DNA from: Peptostreptococcaceae bacterium
Lineage (GTDB): Bacteria; Bacillota_A; Clostridia; Peptostreptococcales; Anaerovoracaceae
Direction: 5' to 3'
Assembly: GCA_016650135.1 (NCBI GenBank)
Contig: JAENWH010000058.1
Location: 1 to 9,042, forward strand
Length of the DNA: 9,042 bases
In this document: positions 1 to 5,840 of the stretch, piece by piece
How the letters are laid out: every line of letters starts with the position of its first letter
Numbering within the stretch: position 1 is the first letter of the stretch
The notes under the pieces: model-generated
What the model saw: the letters and a program-made list of their open reading frames with translations, nothing else
Told to the model about the DNA's origin: nothing
Database searches by the model: none
Made by a program: the position numbers and the translations under genes

Positions 1-1
1 A

Positions 2-208
2 AGTGCTGAGGTTGATTTTATTATCCAACGGGATGGCAAGATTATACCGATAGAGGTTAAATCCGCTGACAATACTAAGGCGAAAAGTTTGAAAATTTAT
101 ATGGATATTAATAAACCGGAATATGCAATAAAACTATCTGCCAAAAACTTTGGGTTTGAGGACAGGAAAAAAACGGTTCCTCTTTACGCGGCTTTTTGTA
201 TCAGCTAG
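2..208 (+). CDS. C-terminal end of a DUF4143-type AAA ATPase (partial)
   Basis: The frame is open from the window edge to a TAG at 206-208 and encodes 68 residues. They begin SAEVDFIIQRDGKIIPIEVK and end VPLYAAFCIS. The E-V-D...I-E-V-K pattern is the hallmark of the restriction-endonuclease-like fold at the C-terminus of AAA ATPases carrying DUF4143, and the VPLYA-FCI ending is the usual natural C-terminus of that family. The ATPase part, with its Walker motifs, would lie upstream of the window. The cellular role of these ATPases is poorly defined. The gene is probably intact at this end, but I cannot judge the missing portion. The next remnant begins only about 20 bases downstream in another frame, so this is the border of a rearranged region. 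Confidence 0.7.
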   Translation, partial: SAEVDFIIQRDGKIIPIEVKSADNTKAKSLKIYMDINKPEYAIKLSAKNFGFEDRKKTVPLYAAFCIS

Positions 209-228
209 GGTCTGGTGGCGCACTTCAA

Positions 229-348
229 AAGTGGATTTTAGCAACAGGATCAATAGGTTTAATATCTAAAGCAGGTAGATATGGTGGAACTTTTGCACAT
301 AAAGATATTGCTTTTGAATTTGCTTCTTGGATATCTGCGGAATTTAAA
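229..348 (+). pseudogene. KilA-N domain fragment
   Basis: About 40 residues in this frame, from KWILATGSIGLISKAGRYGG through THE AHKDIAFEFASWISAEFK segment, match the C-terminal half of the KilA-N DNA-binding domain, whose typical signature is W...T-A-IGIISKSGRYGGT-AHKDIAFEFASWIS-EF. The domain is common in phage and mobile-element proteins. The N-terminal half is absent. The frame runs in from a TTG at 196 with no convincing ribosome binding site. It continues after EFK into sequence that no longer resembles the family and stops at 546. I read it as a decayed internal fragment joined to unrelated DNA at both ends. It overlaps no intact gene. Confidence 0.6.
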
Positions 349-424
349 AATAACCTATATGATTACAGAATACAATTGGAAAACATATTTAAATCAAAAT
401 ATCCTAGAAAGAATCTTGAAATAG
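349..424. other. Junction sequence between two gene remnants
   Basis: This 76-base stretch separates the KilA-N piece from the flavodoxin-family piece. None of the forward frames gives recognisable protein sequence here, and the frame used by the downstream remnant has a TAG at 422-424. It is most simply a recombination or decay junction. Confidence 0.4.
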
Positions 425-790
425 ATGGAGGGATTTCAATCCGCCTACTTGCTGCCTTATTTATCCCAGATGGCGAAGCGATTGAATGTAGTTTATGGTG
501 GGACCCTGATAAAAGGCGGCATGGAAGGGATACAAATCCGTCCTGAAAAATCTCTGATTAAACTATTCGACTAGGTCAAAGAGCTGGGAGCTTCTTACAT
601 GTCTGATGGTGTCTTTGATTATTCCGCCGCTAAAGAGTTTAGGAAACCAATTACAATGCCTAAGACATGGAGACTGATTTTCAAACTAATGAAGGGAACA
701 GGCCTTACGAATTTTTACTGGAACATGCAGTTGAAGAAGAACGGCGCTTTGGAAAAATCCTTTGATCAACCCTATGCAGATGTAGAATGA
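425..790 (+). pseudogene. C-terminal half of a flavodoxin-family NAD(P)H oxidoreductase, with in-frame stop
   Basis: One reading frame carries two stretches split by a TAG at 572-574. The first reads MEGFQSAYLLPYLSQMAKRL and continues with GGTLIKGGMEGIQIRP to LIKLFD. The second resumes VKELGASYMSDGVFDYSAAK and ends with a FYWNMQLKKNGA segment and DQPY. From memory this resembles the C-terminal half of a clostridial flavodoxin / NADPH-dependent FMN reductase-like family: a GFxE-x-QS region, then an AKRL...GT-IKGG-EGIQI-P block, then a FYWNMQLKKN block. The N-terminal FMN-binding half is missing, since the frame is closed at 422-424 and KilA-N-derived DNA lies before it. Loss of the cofactor domain plus the internal stop makes it a pseudogene. 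The ATG at 599 could start a 63-codon ORF, but this is most likely just the tail of the broken gene. The family assignment rests on recall of conserved blocks, not on a search. Confidence 0.5.
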
Positions 791-791
791 A

Positions 792-811
792 TTGCATCTA
801 AATAAATGCAA
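792..811. repeat. Short inverted repeat (6-bp arms)
   Basis: TTGCAT at 792-797 is complemented by ATGCAA at 806-811 across an 8-base spacer, just after the stop codon of the flavodoxin-like remnant. No T-tract follows, so it is not a convincing terminator. It sits three bases before a stronger palindrome. Confidence 0.3.
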
Positions 812-813
812 AT

Positions 814-830
814 GTTGTATGACATACAAC
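814..830. promoter_or_regulatory. Perfect 17-bp palindrome, candidate operator
   Basis: GTTGTATGACATACAAC is a perfect inverted repeat with 8-bp arms around a central A. Length and symmetry fit the binding site of a dimeric repressor. The half-site bears a loose resemblance to GntR/FadR-type operators (TNGT...ACNA), which is only suggestive. It lies about 40 bases upstream of a candidate sigma-A promoter and 113 bases upstream of the sigma-54 regulator start. It could therefore control that gene, or be a relic of the decayed region to its left. The arms could form a stem but the 1-base centre is too tight for an RNA loop, which favours a DNA-level site. Confidence 0.45.
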
Positions 831-850
831 AATGGAGGTATTTGCTTTAG

Positions 851-946
851 TTGATCTGGGATAAAACGTTTACAAATCCAGAAATAATGGTTAGAATTAA
901 AGAAATTAAAAGACGTCTTTATAATGATATAAGGGAGCAAAAATGA
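851..946 (+). CDS. Possible 31-codon ORF overlapping the regulator start
   Basis: From a TTG at 851 the frame reads LIWDKTFTNPEIMVRIKEIK and continues RRLYNDIREQK to a TGA at 944-946, which overlaps the ATG of the downstream regulator as ATGA. A near-consensus Shine-Dalgarno sequence (GGAGG at 834-838) lies 12 bases ahead, somewhat far. The predicted peptide is highly charged and helical-looking. I recognise no family. It could be a translationally coupled leader, the tail of a lost gene, or chance. If the promoter proposed at 869-897 is real, its transcript would not include this start, so the two readings compete. Confidence 0.22.
   Translation: MIWDKTFTNPEIMVRIKEIKRRLYNDIREQK
869..897 (+). 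promoter_or_regulatory. Candidate sigma-A promoter for the sigma-54 regulator gene
   Basis: TTTACA at 869-874 (-35) and TAGAAT at 892-897 (-10) are separated by exactly 17 bases. Transcription would begin near 904, leaving a leader of about 40 bases with AGGGAG at 932-937 just before the ATG at 943. Each hexamer differs from the consensus at one position. The region is AT-rich, which raises the chance of a random match. Confidence 0.4.
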
Positions 947-2808
947 ACATTAATGATCTGAAACTAAAAAAAATTATTCTAATTGATGTGTCATTGTCGA
1001 TGTCTGATTTGCTTGACACAATGAACCGCAATCCTGCAGATTATGTTGCTGTTGGTACAGAAGATAAAATTGTTGGAATCATCGAAAAGAATGATTTCTA
1101 CTACCAATGCATGAAGAGGGGTAATCTGGCTGATCCGGCCTTACTCTTTGCGTCAAACAACTTTGGCCTTTTCAAACCTGGCATGAATCTTGAGGAAGAG
1201 ATGAAGAAAGTTGATAGCACCAATCAGTATCGACTAGTGGCTTTTGAAGAGGTATACAATAGCAGCTTGATGACTGGCATAATCGATTATGACGTGATTA
1301 CAAGAGGATTCCTGGATGTCATAAAAAATGAAATTATAAGAATATACGAGGAAGATAGGAAGAATATAAAGATGGGCACCACTGGTGATTTGAAAGAGGG
1401 CAGCAATGATTTGTGCGCCTATCTGAAACACCTGTATGAGATTGGTGTATCTAACAAAGAATTGAATATATGCTTTGAGAACGCCCCGAATTCCTTCGAT
1501 ATTTGTGATGAAACGGGTAGAACGTTAAGGGTTAATCGAATGTTTGAAACGAACGTCGGAATCAACAGAACCAGTGTCCTAGGCAGAAATGTCAGGGATC
1601 TAGAGATGGAGAGCGTGTATAAACCATCGGTGGCGGCTTTGGTGCTAACAGAAAGAAGAAAGATTTCTGTCATTCAGAAAATAATAAACAATAAAGAAGT
1701 GCTTGTCACAGGTGTCCCCATTTATGATGAACATGGCAACCTGTTTCGAGTCATGACTGACGCCATGGACTTAGATGAATTGAGTGCGCTGTACACGTAC
1801 CTAGAAAATAAGAAGAAAAAAATCTTTTTTGAAAAAGTGGACGAACAAGATATCATATGTGAGAGTAAAGTGATGAAGGATATTTTTGAGATGTTGGATA
1901 AAGTCAAGGATGTCGACTCAACCATATTGATAACTGGGGAATCAGGAGTGGGAAAAGGTGTGATCGCGCGATACATCCACAACAGCAGCATGCGGAAAAA
2001 CGAACCCATGATCAATATTAACTGCGGAGCTATTCCCGAATCTTTATTAGAATCGGAACTTTTTGGATATGAAGCAGGAGCCTTTACAGGTGCAAATAAA
2101 GTGGGAAAACCCGGATTGATTGAAGTGGCCAATAAAGGGACAATTTTTTTGGATGAAATCGGTGAAATGTCCGTAAATATGCAGGTTAAGTTTTTACAGG
2201 TAATCCAAGAAAAAAAGTTTACCCGTGTCGGAGGCGTCAAACCCGTAGATATAGACGTCAGGATTATTGCGGCTACCAATAAAAATCTTAAAACGATGGT
2301 TGACTTAAAGGAATTTAGGCTTGACTTATACTATAGGCTGAATGTAATAAACATATATATACCGCCCTTGAGGGAACGCAAGGAGGATATTGATTCTGCT
2401 GCCAGAATTTTCCTGAGGAGATATAATAAGAAGCATAACAAGAATGTAATGATTGAGGAAAGTGTCCTGAATAAGATGAAGAACCACCACTGGGAAGGCA
2501 ATATGAGGCAGCTTGAAAATTACATGGAAAGGAATGTCTTGTTGAATTCTTCCGGTTTCTTAGATGGACAATATAATGATGGGGATTTAACTTACCAAGA
2601 GAATGACATAAGTGTACATTTTGAGGAAATCGTAGAAAAGGGAGACTCCTTGAATGATATGCGTAATGAATTGGAAAAAATTATTTTTATTCAACTCCAT
2701 GAAAAATATAAGAGTAGCTATAAGGTTGCTCAACGATTGAATGTTAGCCAGACAACCGCATTCAGGAAACTTAAGCAATATGTGTATGATTTTAGAGAAA
2801 ATTCCTGA
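943..2808 (+). CDS. Sigma-54-dependent transcriptional regulator (CBS-PAS-AAA+-HTH)
   Basis: A 621-residue bacterial enhancer-binding protein. It binds DNA upstream of a -24/-12 promoter and uses ATP hydrolysis to open sigma-54 RNA polymerase complexes. Residues 10-125 resemble a divergent CBS pair, often a nucleotide-sensing module. Residues 172-275 look like a PAS domain (PNSFDICDETGR...VNRMFE). The AAA+ core spans about 302-530: Walker A GESGVGKG (332-339), an intact sigma-54-contacting GAFTGA (379-384), Walker B GTIFLDEIGEM (399-409), sensor I IIAATN (441-446) and the DLYYRLNV segment with putative arginine finger R465. In place of the usual FREDLYYRL it has FRLDLYYRL. The C-terminus (about 575-615, SSYKVAQRLNVSQTTAFRKL) is a Fis/TyrR-like helix-turn-helix. 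There is no phospho-receiver domain, so activation is probably by ligand. The architecture is like clostridial amino-acid regulators such as PrdR, but orthology is not claimed. AGGGAG lies 5 bases before the ATG. The likely target is the adjacent operon, whose promoter matches sigma-54. Confidence 0.93.
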   Translation: MNINDLKLKKIILIDVSLSMSDLLDTMNRNPADYVAVGTEDKIVGIIEKNDFYYQCMKRGNLADPALLFASNNFGLFKPGMNLEEEMKKVDSTNQYRLVAFEEVYNSSLMTGIIDYDVITRGFLDVIKNEIIRIYEEDRKNIKMGTTGDLKEGSNDLCAYLKHLYEIGVSNKELNICFENAPNSFDICDETGRTLRVNRMFETNVGINRTSVLGRNVRDLEMESVYKPSVAALVLTERRKISVIQKIINNKEVLVTGVPIYDEHGNLFRVMTDAMDLDELSALYTYLENKKKKIFFEKVDEQDIICESKVMKDIFEMLDKVKDVDSTILITGESGVGKGVIARYIHNSSMRKNEPMININCGAIPESLLESELFGYEAGAFTGANKVGKPGLIEVANKGTIFLDEIGEMSVNMQVKFLQVIQEKKFTRVGGVKPVDIDVRIIAATNKNLKTMVDLKEFRLDLYYRLNVINIYIPPLRERKEDIDSAARIFLRRYNKKHNKNVMIEESVLNKMKNHHWEGNMRQLENYMERNVLLNSSGFLDGQYNDGDLTYQENDISVHFEEIVEKGDSLNDMRNELEKIIFIQLHEKYKSSYKVAQRLNVSQTTAFRKLKQYVYDFRENS

Positions 2809-2855
2809 TTGCCCTTCCATTGTTCATTTCTAAGAGCGGTTAAAAAAAATATGTT

Positions 2856-2899
2856 AATAATTCAAAAATAACTTATAAATAATTCGAAAAAAACTTAGA
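2856..2899. repeat. Two tandem 22-bp direct repeats, candidate activator site
   Basis: Units at 2856-2877 and 2878-2899 abut exactly and agree at 19 of 22 positions. Both start AATAATTC and both contain AACTTA at the same offset. A 22-base period is about two helical turns, so a protein bound to each copy would lie on the same face of the DNA. They sit about 195 bases upstream of the expected sigma-54 transcription start, within the range used by enhancer-binding proteins. The repeats are A-rich, so a bending or low-complexity origin is also possible. Confidence 0.45.
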
Positions 2900-2904
2900 T
2901 ATAA

Positions 2905-2923
2905 ATGTTCGTAATACGACCAT
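2905..2923. promoter_or_regulatory. 19-bp near-perfect palindrome, candidate upstream activating sequence
   Basis: ATGTTCGTAATACGACCAT pairs at 8 of 9 positions around a central A at 2914. The only mismatch is T2908 against C2920. It lies about 158 bases upstream of the predicted sigma-54 start site, the typical distance for a dimeric enhancer-binding protein acting by DNA looping. No second full copy is visible nearby. It is placed directly after the tandem repeats and before the hairpin terminator. Confidence 0.45.
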
Positions 2924-2936
2924 TTCAGCCGTCACG

Positions 2937-2974
2937 AAACAAATAAGTCATAATAGACTTATTTGTTTTTTAAT
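2937..2974 (+). terminator. Rho-independent terminator after the sigma-54 regulator
   Basis: AAACAAATAAGTC (2937-2949) and GACTTATTTGTTT (2956-2968) form a perfect 13-bp stem with a 6-base ATAATA loop, followed by continued Ts to 2971. The stem is AT-rich, so it may be only moderately efficient. It lies 128 bases after the regulator stop and before the sigma-54 promoter, which insulates the metabolic operon from regulator transcription. Confidence 0.65.
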
Positions 2975-3045
2975 TAAACCAAGAAAATTAGTCGGGAATT
3001 GAGTAAACGGATTGAAAACAATGGGACTTGCCATATCCTAAAATG

Positions 3046-3061
3046 TGGCATGATAATTGCT
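3046..3061 (+). promoter_or_regulatory. Sigma-54 (-24/-12) promoter of the amidohydrolase-symporter-racemase operon
   Basis: TGGCATGATAATTGCT matches the sigma-54 consensus TGGCAYR-N4-TTGCW at every specified position, with the required 10 bases between the invariant GG (3047-3048) and GC (3059-3060). Transcription should start near 3072, leaving a leader of about 105 bases before the ATG at 3177. The adjacent upstream gene encodes a sigma-54 activator with an intact GAFTGA loop, and the activator-site candidates at 2856-2923 are at enhancer distance. Sigma-A-like hexamers overlap it (TTGCCA at 3028-3033 and GATAAT at 3052-3057, 18-base spacing), but the sigma-54 match is the stronger one. 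Confidence 0.82.
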
Positions 3062-3081
3062 TTATAATTATGATATAGTGC

Positions 3082-3094
3082 TTGAATTATTCAA
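3082..3094. promoter_or_regulatory. 13-bp palindrome just downstream of the predicted start site
   Basis: TTGAATTATTCAA is a perfect inverted repeat with 6-bp arms around a central T, about 10-22 bases downstream of the predicted transcription start. The position would suit a repressor site, or a small hairpin at the 5' end of the mRNA. It is AT-rich and could occur by chance. Confidence 0.25.
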
Positions 3095-3176
3095 TCCATA
3101 AATAGCAAAATGTTTTGTCTAAGGATACTATGCAAATTTGTGGAAGGATTGACTGAAAGGAATTGGAAGGGGAAAG

Positions 3177-4343
3177 ATGGATATTAAAAAGGAAATTCTG
3201 AATCTGCAGGAAGAATTAATTGGGCTTCGGAGAGATTTTCACGAACATCCAGAACTGGGTAAGCAAGAATATCGAACCTCTGGAATTATCGAAGAGTATT
3301 TAAAATCACTAGGGCTAGAAGTCCGCCGTTGTGCTGGGACAGGTGTAATCGGTGTTCTTAAAGGCCTCATGCCTGGCCGAAATGTCATGTTACGCTGCGA
3401 TATTGATGCACTTCCAGTTGAAGAACAAACTGGTCTGCCATTTAAGTCAAAAAATCCAGGAGTCATGCATGCATGCGGTCATGATGGCCATGCTGCCATG
3501 CTAATGATAACAGCTAAAATACTATCAAGGATTAAAGACACCATAAAAGGCAATATTGTGTTCCTGTTTCAATTAAATGAAGAGGATGCTGGAGCTGAGT
3601 TGATGATTGCTGACGGGGCATTCGATGATCCTAAACCGGATGCAATATGCGGATTACACCTCTGGTCACCACTTAAAAGTGGAACTATCGGGATAGTCTC
3701 AGGTCCAATTATGGCTTCAAGCTATTATTTTAAACTGACAATCAATGGTAAGGGAGGGCATGGGGGCGCACCACACAAGGCCGTTAATCCTATAGACACC
3801 GCGGTACATGTACTATCAGCCATTAAAACGTTAATAGCACTTGAACTCGATGCAAATAAACCAACTGTCATTTCTGTCTGCAAGATTCACGGGGGAAGCA
3901 AGGAGATCATCATACCTGACTCCGTCGAGTTGGAAGGATCCATTCGATGCCTTCATGACGATGATGAACTATTGAGAGAACGCTTCACGGAGCTGATAGA
4001 GGATGTGTGCCGTGCATATCGCTGCACTTGCATTGTGGAATTTAAATGCGGAAACACCATACTGAATAATGATAAGAGACTCACGGCGATGGCTATGGAT
4101 GTAGCAAAGGAGGTGGTGGGAGAAGAGAACATCCAGACTGAAAATGTCAGCGTAATGCTAGGGGACGACTTTGCAGAATTTTCCAGAAGAATCCCTGGCA
4201 TTTATTATTTCGTCGGCGTTGCAGATGAATCAAAAAATACAAATCACGAACATCACAATCCCCATTTTGACATTGATGAAGACGCATTGTTGGTTGGGGT
4301 GGAGATGCAGGTAAACTTGGCATTAAAAATTCTCAATTCTTAG
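3177..4343 (+). CDS. M20D-family amidohydrolase / aminoacylase
   Basis: A 388-residue cytosolic dimetal hydrolase of the M20D type (hippurate hydrolase, N-acetyl-diaminopimelate deacetylase, IAA-amino acid hydrolase group). These enzymes cleave amide bonds of N-acyl-amino acids or small conjugates. Visible landmarks are RRDFHEHPE (18-26), RCDIDALPVEE (73-83), MHACGHDGH (97-105) with expected metal ligands C100 and H102, the acidic pair E135-E136, H161 in GLHLWSP, the dimerisation-domain GKGGHGGAPH (191-200), and the terminal HHNPHFDIDED with H360 as final ligand. The length is typical and there is no signal peptide. One oddity is that the usual FQPAEE appears as FQLNEE (131-136), keeping the catalytic glutamates but changing two residues next to them. 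GGAAGGGG sits just before the ATG. It is the first gene after the sigma-54 promoter, 50 bases ahead of the symporter gene. The exact substrate is not readable from sequence. Confidence 0.9.
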   Translation: MDIKKEILNLQEELIGLRRDFHEHPELGKQEYRTSGIIEEYLKSLGLEVRRCAGTGVIGVLKGLMPGRNVMLRCDIDALPVEEQTGLPFKSKNPGVMHACGHDGHAAMLMITAKILSRIKDTIKGNIVFLFQLNEEDAGAELMIADGAFDDPKPDAICGLHLWSPLKSGTIGIVSGPIMASSYYFKLTINGKGGHGGAPHKAVNPIDTAVHVLSAIKTLIALELDANKPTVISVCKIHGGSKEIIIPDSVELEGSIRCLHDDDELLRERFTELIEDVCRAYRCTCIVEFKCGNTILNNDKRLTAMAMDVAKEVVGEENIQTENVSVMLGDDFAEFSRRIPGIYYFVGVADESKNTNHEHHNPHFDIDEDALLVGVEMQVNLALKILNS

Positions 4344-4393
4344 GTAATTCAGTAGGAGTGGTTGAAATACCACTAATCAAAGGAGGTTAATAA

Positions 4394-5806
4394 ATGCAGT
4401 CATTTACAAATACTATTGTTTCCATTTCAAACTTTTTCTGGGGGCCACCTATTTTGGCCACAATTTCTGCGCTTAGCATTTACATAAGCATACGGCTGGG
4501 ATTCTTTCAGTTTACCAAGTTCGGCTACATTTTCAAGTCAACGCTTGGTCAAGCATTTAAGAAAGGAAAAGGGAAAGGGGATGGCACGCTTACACCCTTC
4601 CAGGCGCTAACCTCTGCGGTGGCTTGCACTGTAGGAGCGGGTAATATCGTTGGTGTGCCGGTAGCCATTATCATGGGAGGCCCTGGTGCCGTTTTCTGGA
4701 TGTGGCTCATAGCATTCCTTGGCATGGCCCTGAAGTACAGCGAAATTGTTCTGGCTGTAAAGTATCGCCAGCTTAATGAAAAAGGCGAATATGTTGGTGG
4801 CCCAACCTATTATATGGATAAAGGGATGAATATGAAATGGCTGGCTGGAATATTTGCCATTGGTCTTATGATTGAAGTTGCCATCAGCTCCATGGTTCAA
4901 GCAAATTCATTAGCTCAATCAGCAGATGCTGCCTTGAATATTCCACCAATTGTCTCTGGCATAGCAACTATGATTATCACAGGTATTGTTGTTATTGGAG
5001 GTGTTAAGAGGATTGGAAATTTTACCGTAAAACTGGTGCCATTCATGGCTATGCTGTATATCATATCATCATGTATTATCATTGCATTAAACTTTGATAA
5101 AATACCGGAAGCCTTTGCTCTCATTTTTAAATATGCATTTTCTCCCATCGCAGCTACTGGAGGTTTTGCTGGCACAGGAGTGGCAATGGCAATACGGTGG
5201 GGTGTTGCACGTGGGCTTTATTCCAATGAATCCGGTCTTGGAACAGCGCCTATCGCACATGCCACTGCAACAACGGACCACCCATCCCGACAGGGACTTT
5301 GGGGAGTGATGGAGGTTTTCCTGGACACCATCGTCATCTGCTCTGTCACCGCATTTGTCATATTAACCACTGGAGTATGGAAACTGGCTGAGGCGTCCAC
5401 ATTAAGAGGCGGAATCACGGCCCTAGCCTTTACCAAACAGTTCGGATCCATCGGAGGGGCCATATTAACCATATGCCTTATCATGTTCGTGCTTTCCACG
5501 CTTATCGTTTTGATATGGTATGGTGAAAAACAGGCAGAATATCTCTTCGGGCTAAAAGCATCTATCGTATACCGAATCCTGTGTGTTCTTCTTATTCCCA
5601 TAGGTGCCGTAGGCGGAGCACAAATGTTATGGCAATTTCTGGACTTTTCATTACTGCTGATTCTTTTTCCCAACTTATTTGCTATAATATATCTTAGCAA
5701 GGATGTAATCAACGCCACCAATGAATTTTTCAAGACGCCAGACCAATATTATCTTAAGGAAAAACGTGAACTTAAGGAAAGACTTGGCAATAGTGAAACA
5801 AAATAA
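4394..5806 (+). CDS. AGCS-family amino acid (alanine/glycine):cation symporter
   Basis: A 470-residue integral membrane protein with about 11 hydrophobic segments. It belongs to the alanine-or-glycine:cation symporter family, which imports small neutral amino acids with Na+ or H+. Family signatures are clear: TVGAGNIVGVPVAIIMGGPGAVFWMW (about 79-104, quoted in part as GAGNIVG and GGPGAVFWMW), a KYSEIVLAVKYR segment (114-125), YVGGPTYYMDKG (133-144), and RWGVARGLYSNESGLGTAPI (268-287) followed by AHATATTDHP. The length is normal and no defect is seen. A consensus AGGAGG at 4381-4386 lies 7 bases before the ATG, implying strong translation. A weak 6-bp hairpin (AGTGGT 4357-4362, ACCACT 4369-4374) sits in the 50-base gap after the amidohydrolase gene. 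Its position between an amidohydrolase and an alanine racemase supports alanine or a related amino acid as substrate, though D- or L-preference is unknown. Confidence 0.93.
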   Translation: MQSFTNTIVSISNFFWGPPILATISALSIYISIRLGFFQFTKFGYIFKSTLGQAFKKGKGKGDGTLTPFQALTSAVACTVGAGNIVGVPVAIIMGGPGAVFWMWLIAFLGMALKYSEIVLAVKYRQLNEKGEYVGGPTYYMDKGMNMKWLAGIFAIGLMIEVAISSMVQANSLAQSADAALNIPPIVSGIATMIITGIVVIGGVKRIGNFTVKLVPFMAMLYIISSCIIIALNFDKIPEAFALIFKYAFSPIAATGGFAGTGVAMAIRWGVARGLYSNESGLGTAPIAHATATTDHPSRQGLWGVMEVFLDTIVICSVTAFVILTTGVWKLAEASTLRGGITALAFTKQFGSIGGAILTICLIMFVLSTLIVLIWYGEKQAEYLFGLKASIVYRILCVLLIPIGAVGGAQMLWQFLDFSLLLILFPNLFAIIYLSKDVINATNEFFKTPDQYYLKEKRELKERLGNSETK

Positions 5807-5840
5807 GGTATCTCAGTTATGACAATAGGGAGTGGGAATT

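Noticed and set aside
196..546. Full 116-codon frame from a TTG as a gene
   Set aside because: Only about 40 residues match KilA-N. The start is a TTG inside the preceding gene without a ribosome binding site, and the tail overlaps another remnant in a different frame.
1722..2279. 185-codon open frame on the minus strand
   Set aside because: It lies wholly inside the AAA+ domain of the sigma-54 regulator, whose motifs are intact on the plus strand. No recognisable protein features or ribosome binding site.
2905..2946. 13-codon ORF in the regulator-operon intergenic region
   Set aside because: It has no Shine-Dalgarno sequence and runs across the palindrome and into the terminator stem. DNA-level function explains the region better.
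5218..5733. 171-codon open frame on the minus strand
   Set aside because: Antisense to the conserved second half of the AGCS symporter and without independent motifs.
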